Origin: Quercus robur
Taxonomy: Eukaryota > Streptophyta > Magnoliopsida > Fagales > Fagaceae
NCBI RefSeq assembly: GCF_932294415.1
Contig: NC_065535.1
Coordinates: 27,250,782 to 27,314,781, forward strand
Direction of reading: 5' to 3'
Length of the DNA: 64,000 nt
In this document: positions 10,908-21,307 of the stretch, in pieces
Position numbering within the stretch: position 1 is the stretch's first letter
Layout: the number at the start of each line of letters is the position of its first letter
Notes under the pieces: model-generated
What the model was told of the DNA's origin: nothing
The model's input: the letters and a program-made list of their open reading frames with translations, nothing else
Databases searched by the model: none
Made by a program: the position numbers and the translations under genes

Positions 10908-11400
10908 TGTAAAAAACAGAGAGACTAAATAGAATTGGGAGAATTTCATTGATTGAGAGTGAAATTACAATGGAAATGAACAGAATGAATAAATATGTAC
11001 ACGTTCCCCTGTTTATATACACAGAAAATAACCAACTCTACAATTGGCGCCAAAACAGTTATTTGAACTTTCTGGAAGCTGTACACGTGCAAGCCTGAGT
11101 AAGTAACTCCTGGATTCCTGGATGAAGAACTCATGATGTGGCATGGACTCAAGCAATTCCAAGACTGCTGAGTTAATCATGTCCTTTGATGCAAGCTTCG
11201 TGGTCTGAGCAGTGCACACCTCATCAGCAAATGCCGCATTGCTTGCTGCCCTCGTGGCCTGACCAATGCACCTAGCATCAGCAACTGCTGCACTGCCTGC
11301 TGCTCTTGTGGCTGGGCTAGTGCATCCCTCATCAGCACCTGCTGCACCACTAGCTAGCTGTGTGGCTTGAGGCGTGCAACTCTTCTTTGCACTCTTAACA
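10908..11400 (-). mobile_element. solo LTR, 493 bp (copia-like)
   Basis: TG...CA ends (TGTAAAAAAC ... ACTCTTAACA) with a perfect 5-bp target duplication ACTAT (10903-10907 and 11401-11405). Read on the minus strand it starts TGTTAAGAGTGC, has a TATA-like TATATAAACAGG and an A-rich end, so it is probably oriented minus. No internal region remains. It sits within about 95 bp of the NPF-A stop codon, so it probably lies in the 3' UTR or terminator. Confidence 0.85.
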
Positions 11401-11475
11401 ACTATAAATATTGTAACCAAATATATGGATGGGGAAGTACATAAAAATGCAGATTTTATCTCATGAATACTGCTC

Positions 11476-11484
<9 letters not shown>

Positions 11485-11506
<22 letters not shown>

Positions 11507-14181
11507 TTTTTTGGTATAAAAGGAATATATTAAAAACTAAACAGAAAACAAAGATACAGGACAGAGCTTGTTTACAGCCATACCACAGGCATCCTCCTCT
11601 AGAATATGCAAAAGGTCCACAGGCGGACTAGGCAACTCAACATAATCACTAACAATGGTCAATCCTAATTTAGCTAAAAAGTCCGCACATCTGTTAGCTT
11701 CTCTATAAATATGCCTAACTCTCAAATGGGAAATTTGTGTAGCTAAATGCCTACAATCATCCATAATGGAGGATATAACAGTATTGGAATAGCTTTGCAT
11801 GTTAAAAGCATCAACAACAGCTTTTGCATCTAACTCAACACAAACAGCTTGAGCTTGAATTTGTAAGCAAAGAAGAAGACCGTCCCGAAGAGCCCAAAGT
11901 TCCGCCATGAAACTAGTTGTTGTCCCAATCTTTCTAGCAAAGCCAATTACCCACTCCCCATTGCCATCTCTGATTAAACCTCCTCCTCCTGCCATCCTAG
12001 AAGCTCCTGCTGCCGAGCCATCTACATTCAAAGTCAGCCACCCCTCCCTTGGCTTCTCCCAGCAAATACTCTTCAGGACCAGCCTTTTAGTAATTAATTG
12101 ATTACAAGCACAGTAAAAATATTCTGATGCTCGGTCCAATATATCTTTTGTCAGGTGAGGATTCAGATTTTTATTTCTAAAAACGAGCTGGTTCCTATCC
12201 TTCCAAATCAACCAGATAGTGAAGAGAAATACTTGGCACCACGGTATTTGTCTTGACCCAAACTGATGGCCAGATTTGGCATTCAACCTGAGCCATTCCC
12301 GCAGGTTCTGGTTGGAAAAGAACGCATCTGTAGCTTGCCTCCCCAGCTGCTGCCAGATTCTCTTGCTAACAGGACAGTCACGCAGAGCATGCAAAATAAA
12401 TTCAGGTTCTCTATGACAGCGGGGACAATTGATTTCAACGTTAACACCTCTATACAAAAGGCATTGATTAATTCCTATGCTATAATGCATACATTTCCAA
12501 ACAAAATTTTGAATTCTCGGCATGGTCTTCAACTTCCAAATCCAATTTCCCATGAAAGGAACATCCCCTCTAGAAGCAGTGGTTAATAAATAAGCACTCT
12601 TAAGATCAAACTCTCCTCTCGGAGAATACTTCCAAGCAAGTCTGTCATTCATTCTAGTGGCTAGAGGGATTGGCGTAGCTTTAAGCTCACTGATAATTTC
12701 ACTTGGGAGGGTCATCTACAGAATATTCCAATTCCAAGTACCTGCACAATCTACAACATCCTTAAATTTCAGCTCCGAAGCTTGCCTTGACAAAGGACCA
12801 TGAATAATCTTCCTAAGTGGGCCAAGAGTAGACCAACTTTCTTCCCAAAAATCTAGCTTGCTCTCAGAGCCAGGCAGCCATCTAATACCCTTATCAAAAA
12901 TATCTTCACCATGCTTTAAGCCTTTCCAAGTTCTAGAACTTGGCAGCCGGCTAACATTTCTGGAGCTTAATCTTTGATGGTTACAATATTTCAACCTAAG
13001 GACTTTAGCCCAAGGGGCCTTAGTTTCAGTGTGAAATCTCCAATTCAACTTTGCCAAGAGAGCAGTGTTTCTTCCTTTTGCGGTTTGTAAACCCAACCCC
13101 CCTTCTGCCTTCGGTCTGGTTACCTTCTGCCACCCCACCCAATGCATTTTTCCCTTGCTCTCATCTGAACCCCATAGAAAATTTCTGTTCACCTTATCAA
13201 TGCCTTCCAAAACTTTTGCAGGCAGCTGGTTGCATTGCATCACATAGGCGGGAATCGCAGAAGATGATGCTTGGATTAGCACTACCCTTCCTGCCATGGA
13301 TAAGAGATTTTCCTTCCACCCCGCCAACTTGTTCTTCACTCTATCCAGCACAAAATTGAAGTCCTGGTTGCTGCCCCCTTTATGCTTGATGGGAAAGCCT
13401 AAGTATTTCCCAAAACAATCCGTTTGTTGAAAGCCAAGGATATCACTAAGAGCCTCTTTATCACTTGGGTCGATATTTGGAGAAAAATAGACCTTAGACT
13501 TATCTTCACTCACAGTTTGCCCGGATAGACTACAAAAGGTATCAAGCACATCCCTTATGGCAATACAATTTTCTGCATTGGCTTTTGCAAAAAGCATTAA
13601 GTCATTCGCAAAAAATAAATGTGAGAAAGAAGGGCCGCTCCTAGAAGCTTTAACCGGGTTCCAAACTTTGGCTTCACATTTTTCCTGAATAAGTTGACCC
13701 AAAAAGTCCATGCAAAGAATAAATATGTAAGGGGAAAGAGGGTCTCCTTGCCTTATACCTCTGGAGGGGTAAAAAAGCTCAAGGCTTCCCCCGTTGAACA
13801 GGATCGAGGTAGAAACCGAAGAAATGCAACTCAACACAAGCTCAATAATATTGTTTGGGAAGTTGTATCTAATCAACATGCACTTTATGAAACTCCATTC
13901 AAGTTTGTCATAGGCTTTCTCTAAATCAATCTTGATCGCCATGTACCCCACTTTTCCATTGGCTTTCCCCATAATATGGACTAACTCCTGGACAATGATT
14001 GCATTATCCACACCCCTTCTACCTGGCACAAAGGCCGTTTGACACGGCGAGACAATCTGATCCAGAAAAGGTCTTAATCTGCCCACTAGAATTTTGGAGA
14101 TAATCTTATACACCGAGTTACATAAGCTGATGGGTCGAAAGTTACTAATGGATTCAAGTCCTTGCTTCTTCGGAATGAGCA
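11485..14181 (-). mobile_element. 5'-truncated L1-type LINE
   Basis: The element begins inside the reverse-transcriptase domain at 14181 and runs to an (A)7(TA)n tail at about 11485-11511. A 10-bp direct repeat CTATAAATAT (11475-11484 and 14182-14191) fits a target-site duplication. There is no endonuclease or ORF1, as expected of 5' truncation. Coding parts are given separately. Confidence 0.85.
11537..12715 (-). pseudogene. LINE ORF2 C-terminal part: zf-RVT and RNase H
   Basis: Same frame as the reverse-transcriptase part, separated by one amber codon. It contains a zf-RVT-type segment (W-K-x-K-x-x-P-R-I-Q-N-F-V-W-K, CPRCHREPEFILHALRDCP) and an RNase H domain (LNVDGSAAG, MAELWALRDGL, ELDAKAVVDAF, REANRCADFLAKLG). 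The RNase H acidic residues are in place. 392 codons to its own stop. Confidence 0.85.
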
Positions 14182-14182
14182 C
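12716..14182 (-). pseudogene. LINE ORF2 reverse transcriptase (N-terminally truncated)
   Basis: Open for 488 codons. Starts at LIPKK, followed by ISNFRPISLCNSVYKIISK, QTAFVPGRRGVDNA, the DLEKAYD and RQGDPLSPYIF blocks, all typical of plant L1 reverse transcriptases. The catalytic motif, normally F-A-D-D, reads FFANDLMLFA: the first aspartate is asparagine. The frame ends in a single TAG (12716-12718) and resumes directly as 11537-12715. The apparent start is GTG and merely marks the truncation point. Confidence 0.85.
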
Positions 14183-14669
14183 TATAAATATTGTAAGGAC
14201 GTAAGGCTTTCGTTTAGTTTAGGCTAGTATCTCTAGTTGTACATGTTTTTGTCATCCATTTTTATTCTAGAAGCTCAAAACTTCTAAAATTGAGAATTAA
14301 TAATGGTTAAGAATTCGGGATGCTTAGTGGCATAGACTGCTCTCTTATACTATCGTATATAAGTTACTCAAAAAAATAAAATAAAAAAACAAAAAAAACT
14401 ATTGAATTATAAAAATAAAAATTATAAATTATAAATTTTATTTTCTATCCAAAATAATGAGGTTATGTCTAATGTCTTTCTTAAACCACAAATGTGACAA
14501 TCAACGCCAATTGAATTGAAAAGAAAATTTTTGGTGCATTAGTGTTCCAAATGTTGAAAATAACGGCAGTAGAATTTGGGCTAGGGAACATGAGCTGGGG
14601 AGAATTTGTGGTGGAATGAAGAGGTCTATAAAATGATTAGGTCAAAAATAGATTTTAAAAATTATTTCT

Positions 14670-15019
14670 AGGTTAAAAAGCAAAACTCACCCTCTAAGTT
14701 TCTTCAAAATTCATTTCAGTTTTTTAATTTTACTTTCATTCATTTCAGTCCCCCAAGTTTCAAATTTATACAATTAAGGTTTTTTTGTCAACTTTCATTA
14801 AAAAAAAAAAATTGAATCATTAATTGAATTTTTTTAGTTAAAAAAATTTGTCGAAAAATTTTAAAAAATGGAAAATTAATCATAGCCTATAACAAAAGTT
14901 AATGAAAAAGTCTTAATTGAATAAACTTAAAAGTTAGAGAATTGAAATGAACAAAAGCAAAATTAGATGGCTAAAATGAATTTTGGTGAAATATAGAGGG
15001 TGTGTTTTGCATTTTAGTC
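14670..15019. mobile_element. foldback (long-TIR) element, 350 bp
   Basis: The two halves are near-complementary over about 120 bp: the left arm starts AGGTTAAAAAGCAAAACTC and the right arm, reverse complemented, GACTAAAATGCAAAACACAC. Both continue through CACCCTCTA and AAAATTCATTT blocks. A perfect 8-bp target duplication TTATTTCT flanks it (14662-14669 and 15020-15027). Confidence 0.8.
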
Positions 15020-15052
15020 TTATTTCTTATTTCCTTTTTAATTAGTGTGCGT

Positions 15053-15193
15053 TTGGTCCGGTTTGGATATCACTTATTTTGCTAAAAACTGAAAACAATA
15101 AAAAAATCATTTTCCGATTACTATTCACTTTTAAGATTACTATTCATAAACTTAAATGCATTCATGTCCCATGAACAGTGCACCAGGTCCTGG

Positions 15194-15231
<38 letters not shown>

Positions 15232-15276
15232 CAAAGACGCATCTGCGTGAAAACACAGGCGCAATCCAAACAAAGC
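15053..15276. mobile_element. hAT-like MITE
   Basis: Left GGTCCGGTTTGGATAT pairs imperfectly with the reverse complement of right GCAATCCAAACAAAGC. The interior has the TACTATTCA and ATGAACAGTGCA words common in such plant elements, plus a 34-A run. Confidence 0.5.
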
Positions 15277-15499
15277 TATAGTAGCTTTATTTCTATACAT
15301 GTAGAAATGATGAGATTTATGAAGAAAAAAAAGACACTAAAAACATAATTGAGAGTAATTTTTTTGACTGTTTTTTATTTTATTGTCCATGAAAGTGATA
15401 TTAAATTTTTTATAAAATAGTCTATTAATTAATGCCTTAAAGGCACTTGTTAATAGATCCATAAGATAAATACCATTGACGTTTTACTTAAATTAAAAA

Positions 15500-15905
15500 A
15501 ATTGCTAAAATTCAAAACTCATCATTTATATTTCATCAAAATTCATTTCAGTCATTTAACTTTGTTTTATTTATTTCAATTCTCTAACTTTCAAGTTTAT
15601 ATTCAATTAAGATTTTTTTTATCAACTTTTGTTATATGTTGTAGTTAATTTTTCAATTTTTAAATTTTTTTTTCCAAATTATATAAATTAAAAAAATTCA
15701 ATTAATGATTGAAAAATATTTTTTAGATTTAAAAAAATTAACAAAAATTGAAGGAAAAACTTTAATTAAATAAATTTGAAACTTTTTTTTTTAGGAAATA
15801 AATTTGAAACTTAGAGAACTAAAATGAACAAAAACAAAATTAAAGAACTGAAATAAAATCTTGAAAAAAAAAAATTAAAGGTTCAATTTTGTATTTCAAC
15901 CTTAA
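15500..15905. mobile_element. second foldback element of the 14670 family
   Basis: Same arm sequence as 14670-15019 (TCAAAACTC, AAAATTCATTTCAG, TATTCAATTAAG), with the reverse complement in the right half, but more diverged. A 12-bp poly(T) micro-insertion (15784-15795) interrupts the right arm. Confidence 0.6.
15768..15811 (-). repeat. tail-only retroinsertion 2
   Basis: A 16-bp perfect direct repeat AAATAAATTTGAAACT (15768-15783, 15796-15811) flanks a 12-bp insert, nine T followed by AGG. It lies in a foldback arm. Confidence 0.55.
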
Positions 15906-15939
15906 AAAAAAATAAAATTACAATCAAGCCAAACCAAAT

Positions 15940-15962
15940 GTGAAGAATATGCTACCTTTTTC

Positions 15963-15996
<34 letters not shown>

Positions 15997-16010
15997 GTGA
16001 AGAATATGCT
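15940..16010 (+). repeat. tail-only retroinsertion 3
   Basis: GTGAAGAATATGCT (15940-15953 and 15997-16010) flanks an insert that is mostly an A run (15966-15993). Confidence 0.6.
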
Positions 16011-16096
16011 CCAGGATGTGATTTCCAATTTTAATTAATAAAAGGTGTGTGTTGTTTATCAAAAAAAAAAAAAAAGAAAGAAGTGAAGAATACGCT
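15997..16096 (+). repeat. tail-only retroinsertion 4
   Basis: The same target word recurs once more (GTGAAGAATACGCT at 16083-16096). It encloses a 72-bp insert ending TTTATC plus a poly(A) tail, so two insertions hit the same 14-bp site in the NPF-B promoter. Confidence 0.55.
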
Positions 16097-16186
16097 ATAC
16101 GCTTGCCAATGAAGCCGTCCACAAATTGAAAACAGAGAAGGGGAAAAAAAAAATTGAGAAAAGCAAAGGCCAGCTCTGAGTCTGAC

Positions 16187-19100
16187 ATGGAAATTCCGCT
16201 ACTGCTATTGGATACCGTAGATGGTGCAGTTGACCACAAAGGGCAACCAGTGTTGAGATCCAAGTCGGGGGGTTGGAGATCCGCAGGTTTCATCATATGT
16301 GTGGAAGTGGCGGAGAGGTTTGCTTACTATGGGATCAGCTCTAACCTCATCACCTATTTGACCGGCCCACTCGGCCAGTCCACCGCCACCGCTGCCCGGA
16401 ATGTCAACACCTGGTCCGGCACGGCGTCTCTGCTTCCTCTGTTGGGCGCATTCGTCGCCGATTCTTTTCTGGGTCGTTACCGCACCATTGTCATCGCCTC
16501 TCTCATCTACATCCTGGTTAGTATTTTTTTTCATTCAATACATACGATAGAATCTGAATTTCAGTAGGCTAACTGGTACTTTTATTTGATAGACTGAGTT
16601 AACTGAAACCCACTTATTATTAGAGAACGAGCCATTTTAGGAAAGTCTTTTTTTTTTTTTTTTTTTTTTTTGATGTGAGGAAAGTCTATATTTATACCCT
16701 ATTGCTTGCGGAAAATTAAATTATTGTGTACTCCCGTACCATAAATACGTATTTTTTTTCTCTCATGTGAATAGTAGGTTTTACAAATTAAATTCATGAT
16801 GGAACCATCATTCATATGAAAGGAGGGACTAAGCATTTATGGTATTCACGCATTTATGGTATTCGGGGAGTGCCTAATAATTTTCCATTGTTGAAAGCTT
16901 TGAGCTTGGGTTATGGACAGGCATTCTTCACAAATAGTGAAAATTCAGTCAAAAAGCTTGATCCTTCAAGTAGTGGCTCCTGCATAAGAAATAAAAACAC
17001 AATTGAACAAAAATACAATTGGCTTGCAAAAATAAATAATTCTAAATAAAAATAATTTTCTCTTTGAGCCGCCTGTCTCCTAGTGTTAAAGCTGGAGATA
17101 CAAATACTATTGAAAGGCCCCAGGTTAGCACAAAAACTGGAAGAGAAAAATTGTTCTGAGGGACATGATTATCCTGATGAGGCTTGAGATGCAATGAAGA
17201 AAGTTTGTGTCGAAGTACCGGATTTTGTTGGAAAAATTGATCCCAAGTATTTTCAGATTGGCTTGATTCTTTGGAGAGGTATTCCAAGCTTGAGCGCTAG
17301 AACTAGCTTTCCCTTGTCTCTTCAAAGTCTTTAAACCTGGCTGCAAGTTATGCCCCCATCACATGAGGTAGTCCAAACCAATGTGAGCACCCAATTCAAT
17401 CCCATGTTATTTGGTGAAGGAAAGTTGTCATTCCAAAATATAAGAGGCAGATGATTTGTACTCTTGTTGTTATCGATGTTTTACACCTTACCATTTTGCT
17501 CTGGTTTAAAACTCTAGTTATAGACTTGTAGGCTAAAATAACCATTTTAGCATGTATGTCATGAATAATCCATTTCAATACAGGGATAAGTGTGGCTTGT
17601 GAACACATTTACACAGTTACACTATCAATGAAAGACGTGCAAAATATGGAAGCCTTAGTGGTGTTATACCTTGGGGTCTTGTGCTCAAGTCTCAGACATA
17701 TTTGCTACCTGTTGTTTGCAGGTTATTGTATGTATTTTGAGCCCACTAAGTGGGATCCGAGTGTTGCTTGACATAACTTAGAGAGTTTAAATTTAATTTC
17801 TAGTAATTTTCCGTGAGTGCCCTGGGAATGTTTATTTGAATTTATTGGAAATGATTGTCAATGTCTTTCAAGCACGTTATTCTTAAACTTTAATCATCTT
17901 TGATTGCTAATCATTTTTGACTGGGAATGGGATGAATCACAGGGACTTGGCTTGTTGACTCTGTTGTCAATGCTACCGTCTCTCAACTCTTCTAACTGTC
18001 AAGGCACCAGTAAATTTCTTTCATGTTCTCCTCCTCAGCCCCAAGTAATCCTATTCTTCTGCTCTCTATATCTAGTAGCACTTGGGCAAGGTGGACACAA
18101 GCCTTGTGTTCAAGCTTTTGGGGCCGATCAATTTGATGGTCAAAATGCAGAAGAGTGCAAAGCCAAAAGCTCATTCTTCAATTGGTGGTATTTTAGTACA
18201 TGTGCAGGTTGCTTAGTAACACTTTGGATGTTAAACTATATTCAAGAAAACCTTAGTTGGGGTCTTGGTTTTGGTTTACCTTGTATTGCAATGATTGTTG
18301 CGCTGGTTATTTTTTTGCTTGGAACTAAGACTTATCGTTACAGTATCAAAGAGGATGAGAAAAGTCCTTTTTTAAGAATTGGTCGAGTGTTTGTTGCGGT
18401 AGTGTGGAATTGGAGAACTACCCCTTCAGCCATAGCTATTGAAGAGGAAGCTCGTGGGACTCTGCCTCACCAAAGTTCAGAAGAATTCAAGTAAGACAAA
18501 TAACTTTCAACTTATTCTCTTTAGATTAAAAAGGAAAAAATAAAAAAAGAGGGGGTGGGGGTGGGGGTGGAGGGAACTGCACCTTGTGTTTATAAAAGTG
18601 ACAGTTTATTTGCTACTAAGCTCTAGCTCAAATTACACGTACTCACATAAGATAGGGTGCATGCTATGGTCATGGGTTCAAACTCACTGGATGCATGTGT
18701 AAATTTACCCAAAAAAAAAAGAAAAAAAAAAAGAGTGACACTTCATCCACCTAAGGGTCACTCTATTAATGTCTGTTATGCTTGGTTATCAAAAGTTATT
18801 ATACAATCAAGAATTATAAACACTAGACATGGGTAAAGTTCCTTTTCTCTAAAATTTGTGGGCAAAGTTCTGTTTATCTAAACCACAAATGGGTAAAGTG
18901 CTATTTAAAGCATGTGATTTCTATGTGCATATTTTGATGGCAAAGTTGGGCTCTAAAGAAAACTGACCTCAAATGGGCAAAGTGCAATTTTTTAGACCAT
19001 TTCCATATTATATTATAGGTGGACAAATTGTATCTTTCCTCAAAAAAGGAATGCAAAAGCTAGTACAAGATAGATTCAATATAAAATTTTGATTCATTAG

Positions 19101-20779
19101 GCCACAAACAGGCCTCTCTCATGGGACTCACAATTCAATAATAATTTATTTCTCATAAATAACTACTCAAAACTATTCTATTTTACGTGGCATCTGATAT
19201 GAGTCACCTTGTTTTTATTCTAGAATTAACCAAGGCTATTTTCTTGTTGACATTATTTTAAAATATGAGCATTTTCAGATTTATTCTTCCAAATATTTTA
19301 AGTATTGTTTGCTGGGAGTATTACATTTACTGTCATTTTATTTAATCTTTTATTAGCTTTTACTTATCAAAAAAAACTGTCATTTTATTTGTTCCTTTGC
19401 ATTATCATGCAGCTTTGAAATGCTTCATTTTTGAAAGAATTTTTGGTCATGATGCTGAATATTTATCTAGGGTGCATGGACACTTCATTTGGGGTATTGT
19501 ACCCATGTCATACTTGTGTTGTAATGATATCATGTTATAATTTTTTTTTAAATTGCTTGTGTCGCCTTATCATACCTGTACTCGTACCCATGTCCTTGCA
19601 TCCTAGGGCTCTTTGAGCACCTGGTTTATTGACAGGCATGTGCATTTATGTCTCACATGTGGGTCAAAATCTATAAGAACTTAGATCCCTTAAATCTGAA
19701 GCCGATGGACCACACAATCCAACCCTTTGAGGTTAACTCTTTGTTACATTAAAGCAAGTTCCATTATTATATTGCTAAAATAACTCAGGCACCTTACTAG
19801 GTTCCTAACTATTGGAGAACTCTTGCTCCTTGTGTAGTCAAACTGATGGATGCCAACTTACAAAAAGAATAATTAATTACCTTTAAAAAAACGAAAAAAC
19901 TTAATCGGTTGCCTAGATAAAAACTCATCTTTAATCGTGATTTGGATTCTATGATATGGTAGGTTCCTCAACAAAGCTTTGCTTGCACCAGATGGTTCTA
20001 AGGAAGATGGAGTGGTGTGTAGCATCAGCGAGGTTGAAGAGGCAAAAGCAGTTCTAAGGCTTGTCCCAATATGGGTGACAAGCTTGGTGTATGCTGTTGT
20101 CTTTGCACAGTCCTCAACTTTCTTTACCAAGCAAGGGGCTACTATGGACAGAACAGTTGTGCCAGGCTTTGACATATCAGCTGCTTCTCTTCAATCCTTT
20201 ATCAGCCTTTCCATTGTTGTCTTCATTCCCATATATGATCGTATTTTTGTGCCTATAGCAAGATCTTGTAGCAGGATACCCTCTGGCATCACAATGCTAC
20301 AGAGAATTGGAATCGGGATGCTTTTATCTGCTGCTTCCATGGTAGTTGCAGCTTTAGTTGAGATTATTAGACTCAAAACTGCTCAAGAATATGGGTTGGT
20401 CGATTTGCCAAATGTGACAATCCCAATGAGCATATGGTGGTTGGTTCCTCAATACGTCTTGTTTGGAATTGCTGATGTTTTCACCATGGTTGGTCTACAA
20501 GAGTTTTTCTACGATCAGGTCCCAAATGAATTAAGGAGTGTGGGTCTTGGCCTCTACCTGAGTATCTTTGGCATGGGGAGCTTTTTAAGTAGCTTTCTTA
20601 TTTCTGCCATTGAGAAAGCAACTGATGTGGATGGTCAAGATAGTTGGTTTGCCAATAATCTTAATCGGGCACATCTTGATTACTTTTATTGGCTACTTGC
20701 TGGACTTAGTATAATAAATTTGGCTGCCTACTTATATTTTGCAAAATCTTACATTTATAATCGGAAATGCACAATATGA
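16187..20779 (+). CDS. NRT1/PTR family (NPF5-like) transporter, copy B
   Basis: Exons 16187-16516, 17943-18490 and 19963-20779 join into a 564-residue frame ending TGA. The protein is a close paralogue of copy A with the same family marks: ExxER (E40-V-A-E43-R44), [44 protein letters not shown] across the last junction, and [13 protein letters not shown]. It is a proton-coupled membrane transporter; the substrate is unknown. Two oddities stand out. First, copy A's intron 1 is absent, with exons 1 and 2 fused exactly and the junction codon GGT (Gly) changed to TGT (Cys38). Second, the codon corresponding to copy A's ATG is gone (AAAGGCC against AAAATGGCC), so I start at the next in-frame ATG, in fair context (GACATGG). 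The shortened cytoplasmic N-terminus should not disturb the membrane core. No stops or frameshifts, so the gene is probably functional. Confidence 0.88.
16517..17942 (+). other. NPF-B intron 1 (1426 bp; equivalent to NPF-A intron 2)
   Basis: GTTAG donor, CACAG acceptor. Holds a tail-only insertion at 16649-16677. The stretch 16800-17640 has short open frames on both strands and higher complexity than the surrounding introns, which may be a retroelement or gene scrap; I could not identify it. Confidence 0.7.
16639..16687 (-). repeat. tail-only retroinsertion 5
   Basis: AGGAAAGTCT (16639-16648 and 16678-16687) flanks a T run followed by GATGTG. Read on the minus strand this is CACATC then poly(A). 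Confidence 0.5.
18604..18733 (+). mobile_element. tRNA-derived SINE
   Basis: About 130 bp. It has a TAGCTCAAATTACACGTACTC-like A box, a B box GGTTCAAACTC (18675-18685), a terminal A-rich tail and a 7-bp direct repeat AGTGACA (18597-18603 and 18734-18740). This is the layout of a plant SINE. The family is not identified. Confidence 0.6.
19329..19390 (+). repeat. tail-only retroinsertion 6
   Basis: A 15-bp perfect direct repeat ACTGTCATTTTATTT (19329-19343, 19376-19390) flanks a 32-bp insert ending TTATC plus A7. Confidence 0.65.
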
Positions 20780-21307
20780 TTGTAATCCTCGTCAACTGCA
20801 AATTGTTGTGACACTAGGACGGGGAGACTTGTTAATATATATATAAAGCTAATTAGCTTTGTGAATCACTGCAAAATTCTAACTAGCTAATTAGCTTCAT
20901 GAATCACTGCAATTTTTATGAAGAAATGATGTCTCGTGATGAAGCACTGCAAAATTCATGCCCATGGTCAAGTGAAGCCTAATTGAAGGTATGATATCTT
21001 TTGTATAACTTTCTGAATGTACTTTGCATTATCTACACAAGTGTTAGAATTCTGTCAGAATGCACTCGCAGACACCTGCTTTCTTATTCCCTTTCTTCTG
21101 TTAGATCATTTTGCATGTTTGCTATGATTTATCTTTGGTAGCTTCCATTTGTGGCTGTTATTGACTTATTGTACATGAATTCTGTAAACCCATTATGTTT
21201 GTTGCAGTATTGTAAGCTGAATACCATTCTTGAATTTCATACTCTTGTATTGGTAGCTGCCTATCAGAATCGGTGCCATCCATGCCATTAATTCAGGCAA
21301 TGCATCA

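Larger units (their letters stand above)
10846..14192. repeat. 73-bp tandem duplication split by two retroelements
   Basis: A unit beginning CCAAATATATGGATGGGGAA and ending ACTATAAATATTGTAA occurs twice in tandem just after the NPF-A stop codon. Copy 1 is 10846-10907 plus 11406-11416, interrupted by the solo LTR. Copy 2 starts at 11417 and resumes at 14182 after the LINE. The copies differ at very few positions. Both insertions are in the ACTATAAATAT end of the unit. Confidence 0.75.
14200..16186 (+). promoter_or_regulatory. NPF-A/NPF-B intergenic region and NPF-B promoter
   Basis: AT-rich and non-coding. It holds two foldback elements (14670-15019, about 15500-15905), a hAT-like MITE (15053-15276) and three poly(A)/poly(T) micro-insertions, the last ending about 90 bp before the NPF-B ATG. 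A 6-codon upstream ORF (ATG at 16109, stop TGA at 16127-16129) precedes the main start. Confidence 0.5.
18491..19962 (+). other. NPF-B intron 2 (1472 bp; equivalent to NPF-A intron 3)
   Basis: GTAAG donor, GTAG acceptor. It contains a SINE-like unit (18604-18733), a 32-bp tail-only insertion (19344-19375), and tandem GGGCAAAGT-type words at about 18830-18990. No other element recognised. Confidence 0.7.

Noticed and set aside
10946..11420. 135-codon Ala-rich minus-strand frame
   Set aside because: Lies within the solo LTR; the Ala/Thr pattern comes from short internal repeats (GCTGC/CACTAGC).
13051..13924. + strand open frames within the LINE
   Set aside because: Shadows of the minus-strand reverse transcriptase.
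17042..17608. Open frames in NPF-B intron 1
   Set aside because: No recognisable protein, no splice logic on that strand; left as unidentified intronic sequence.
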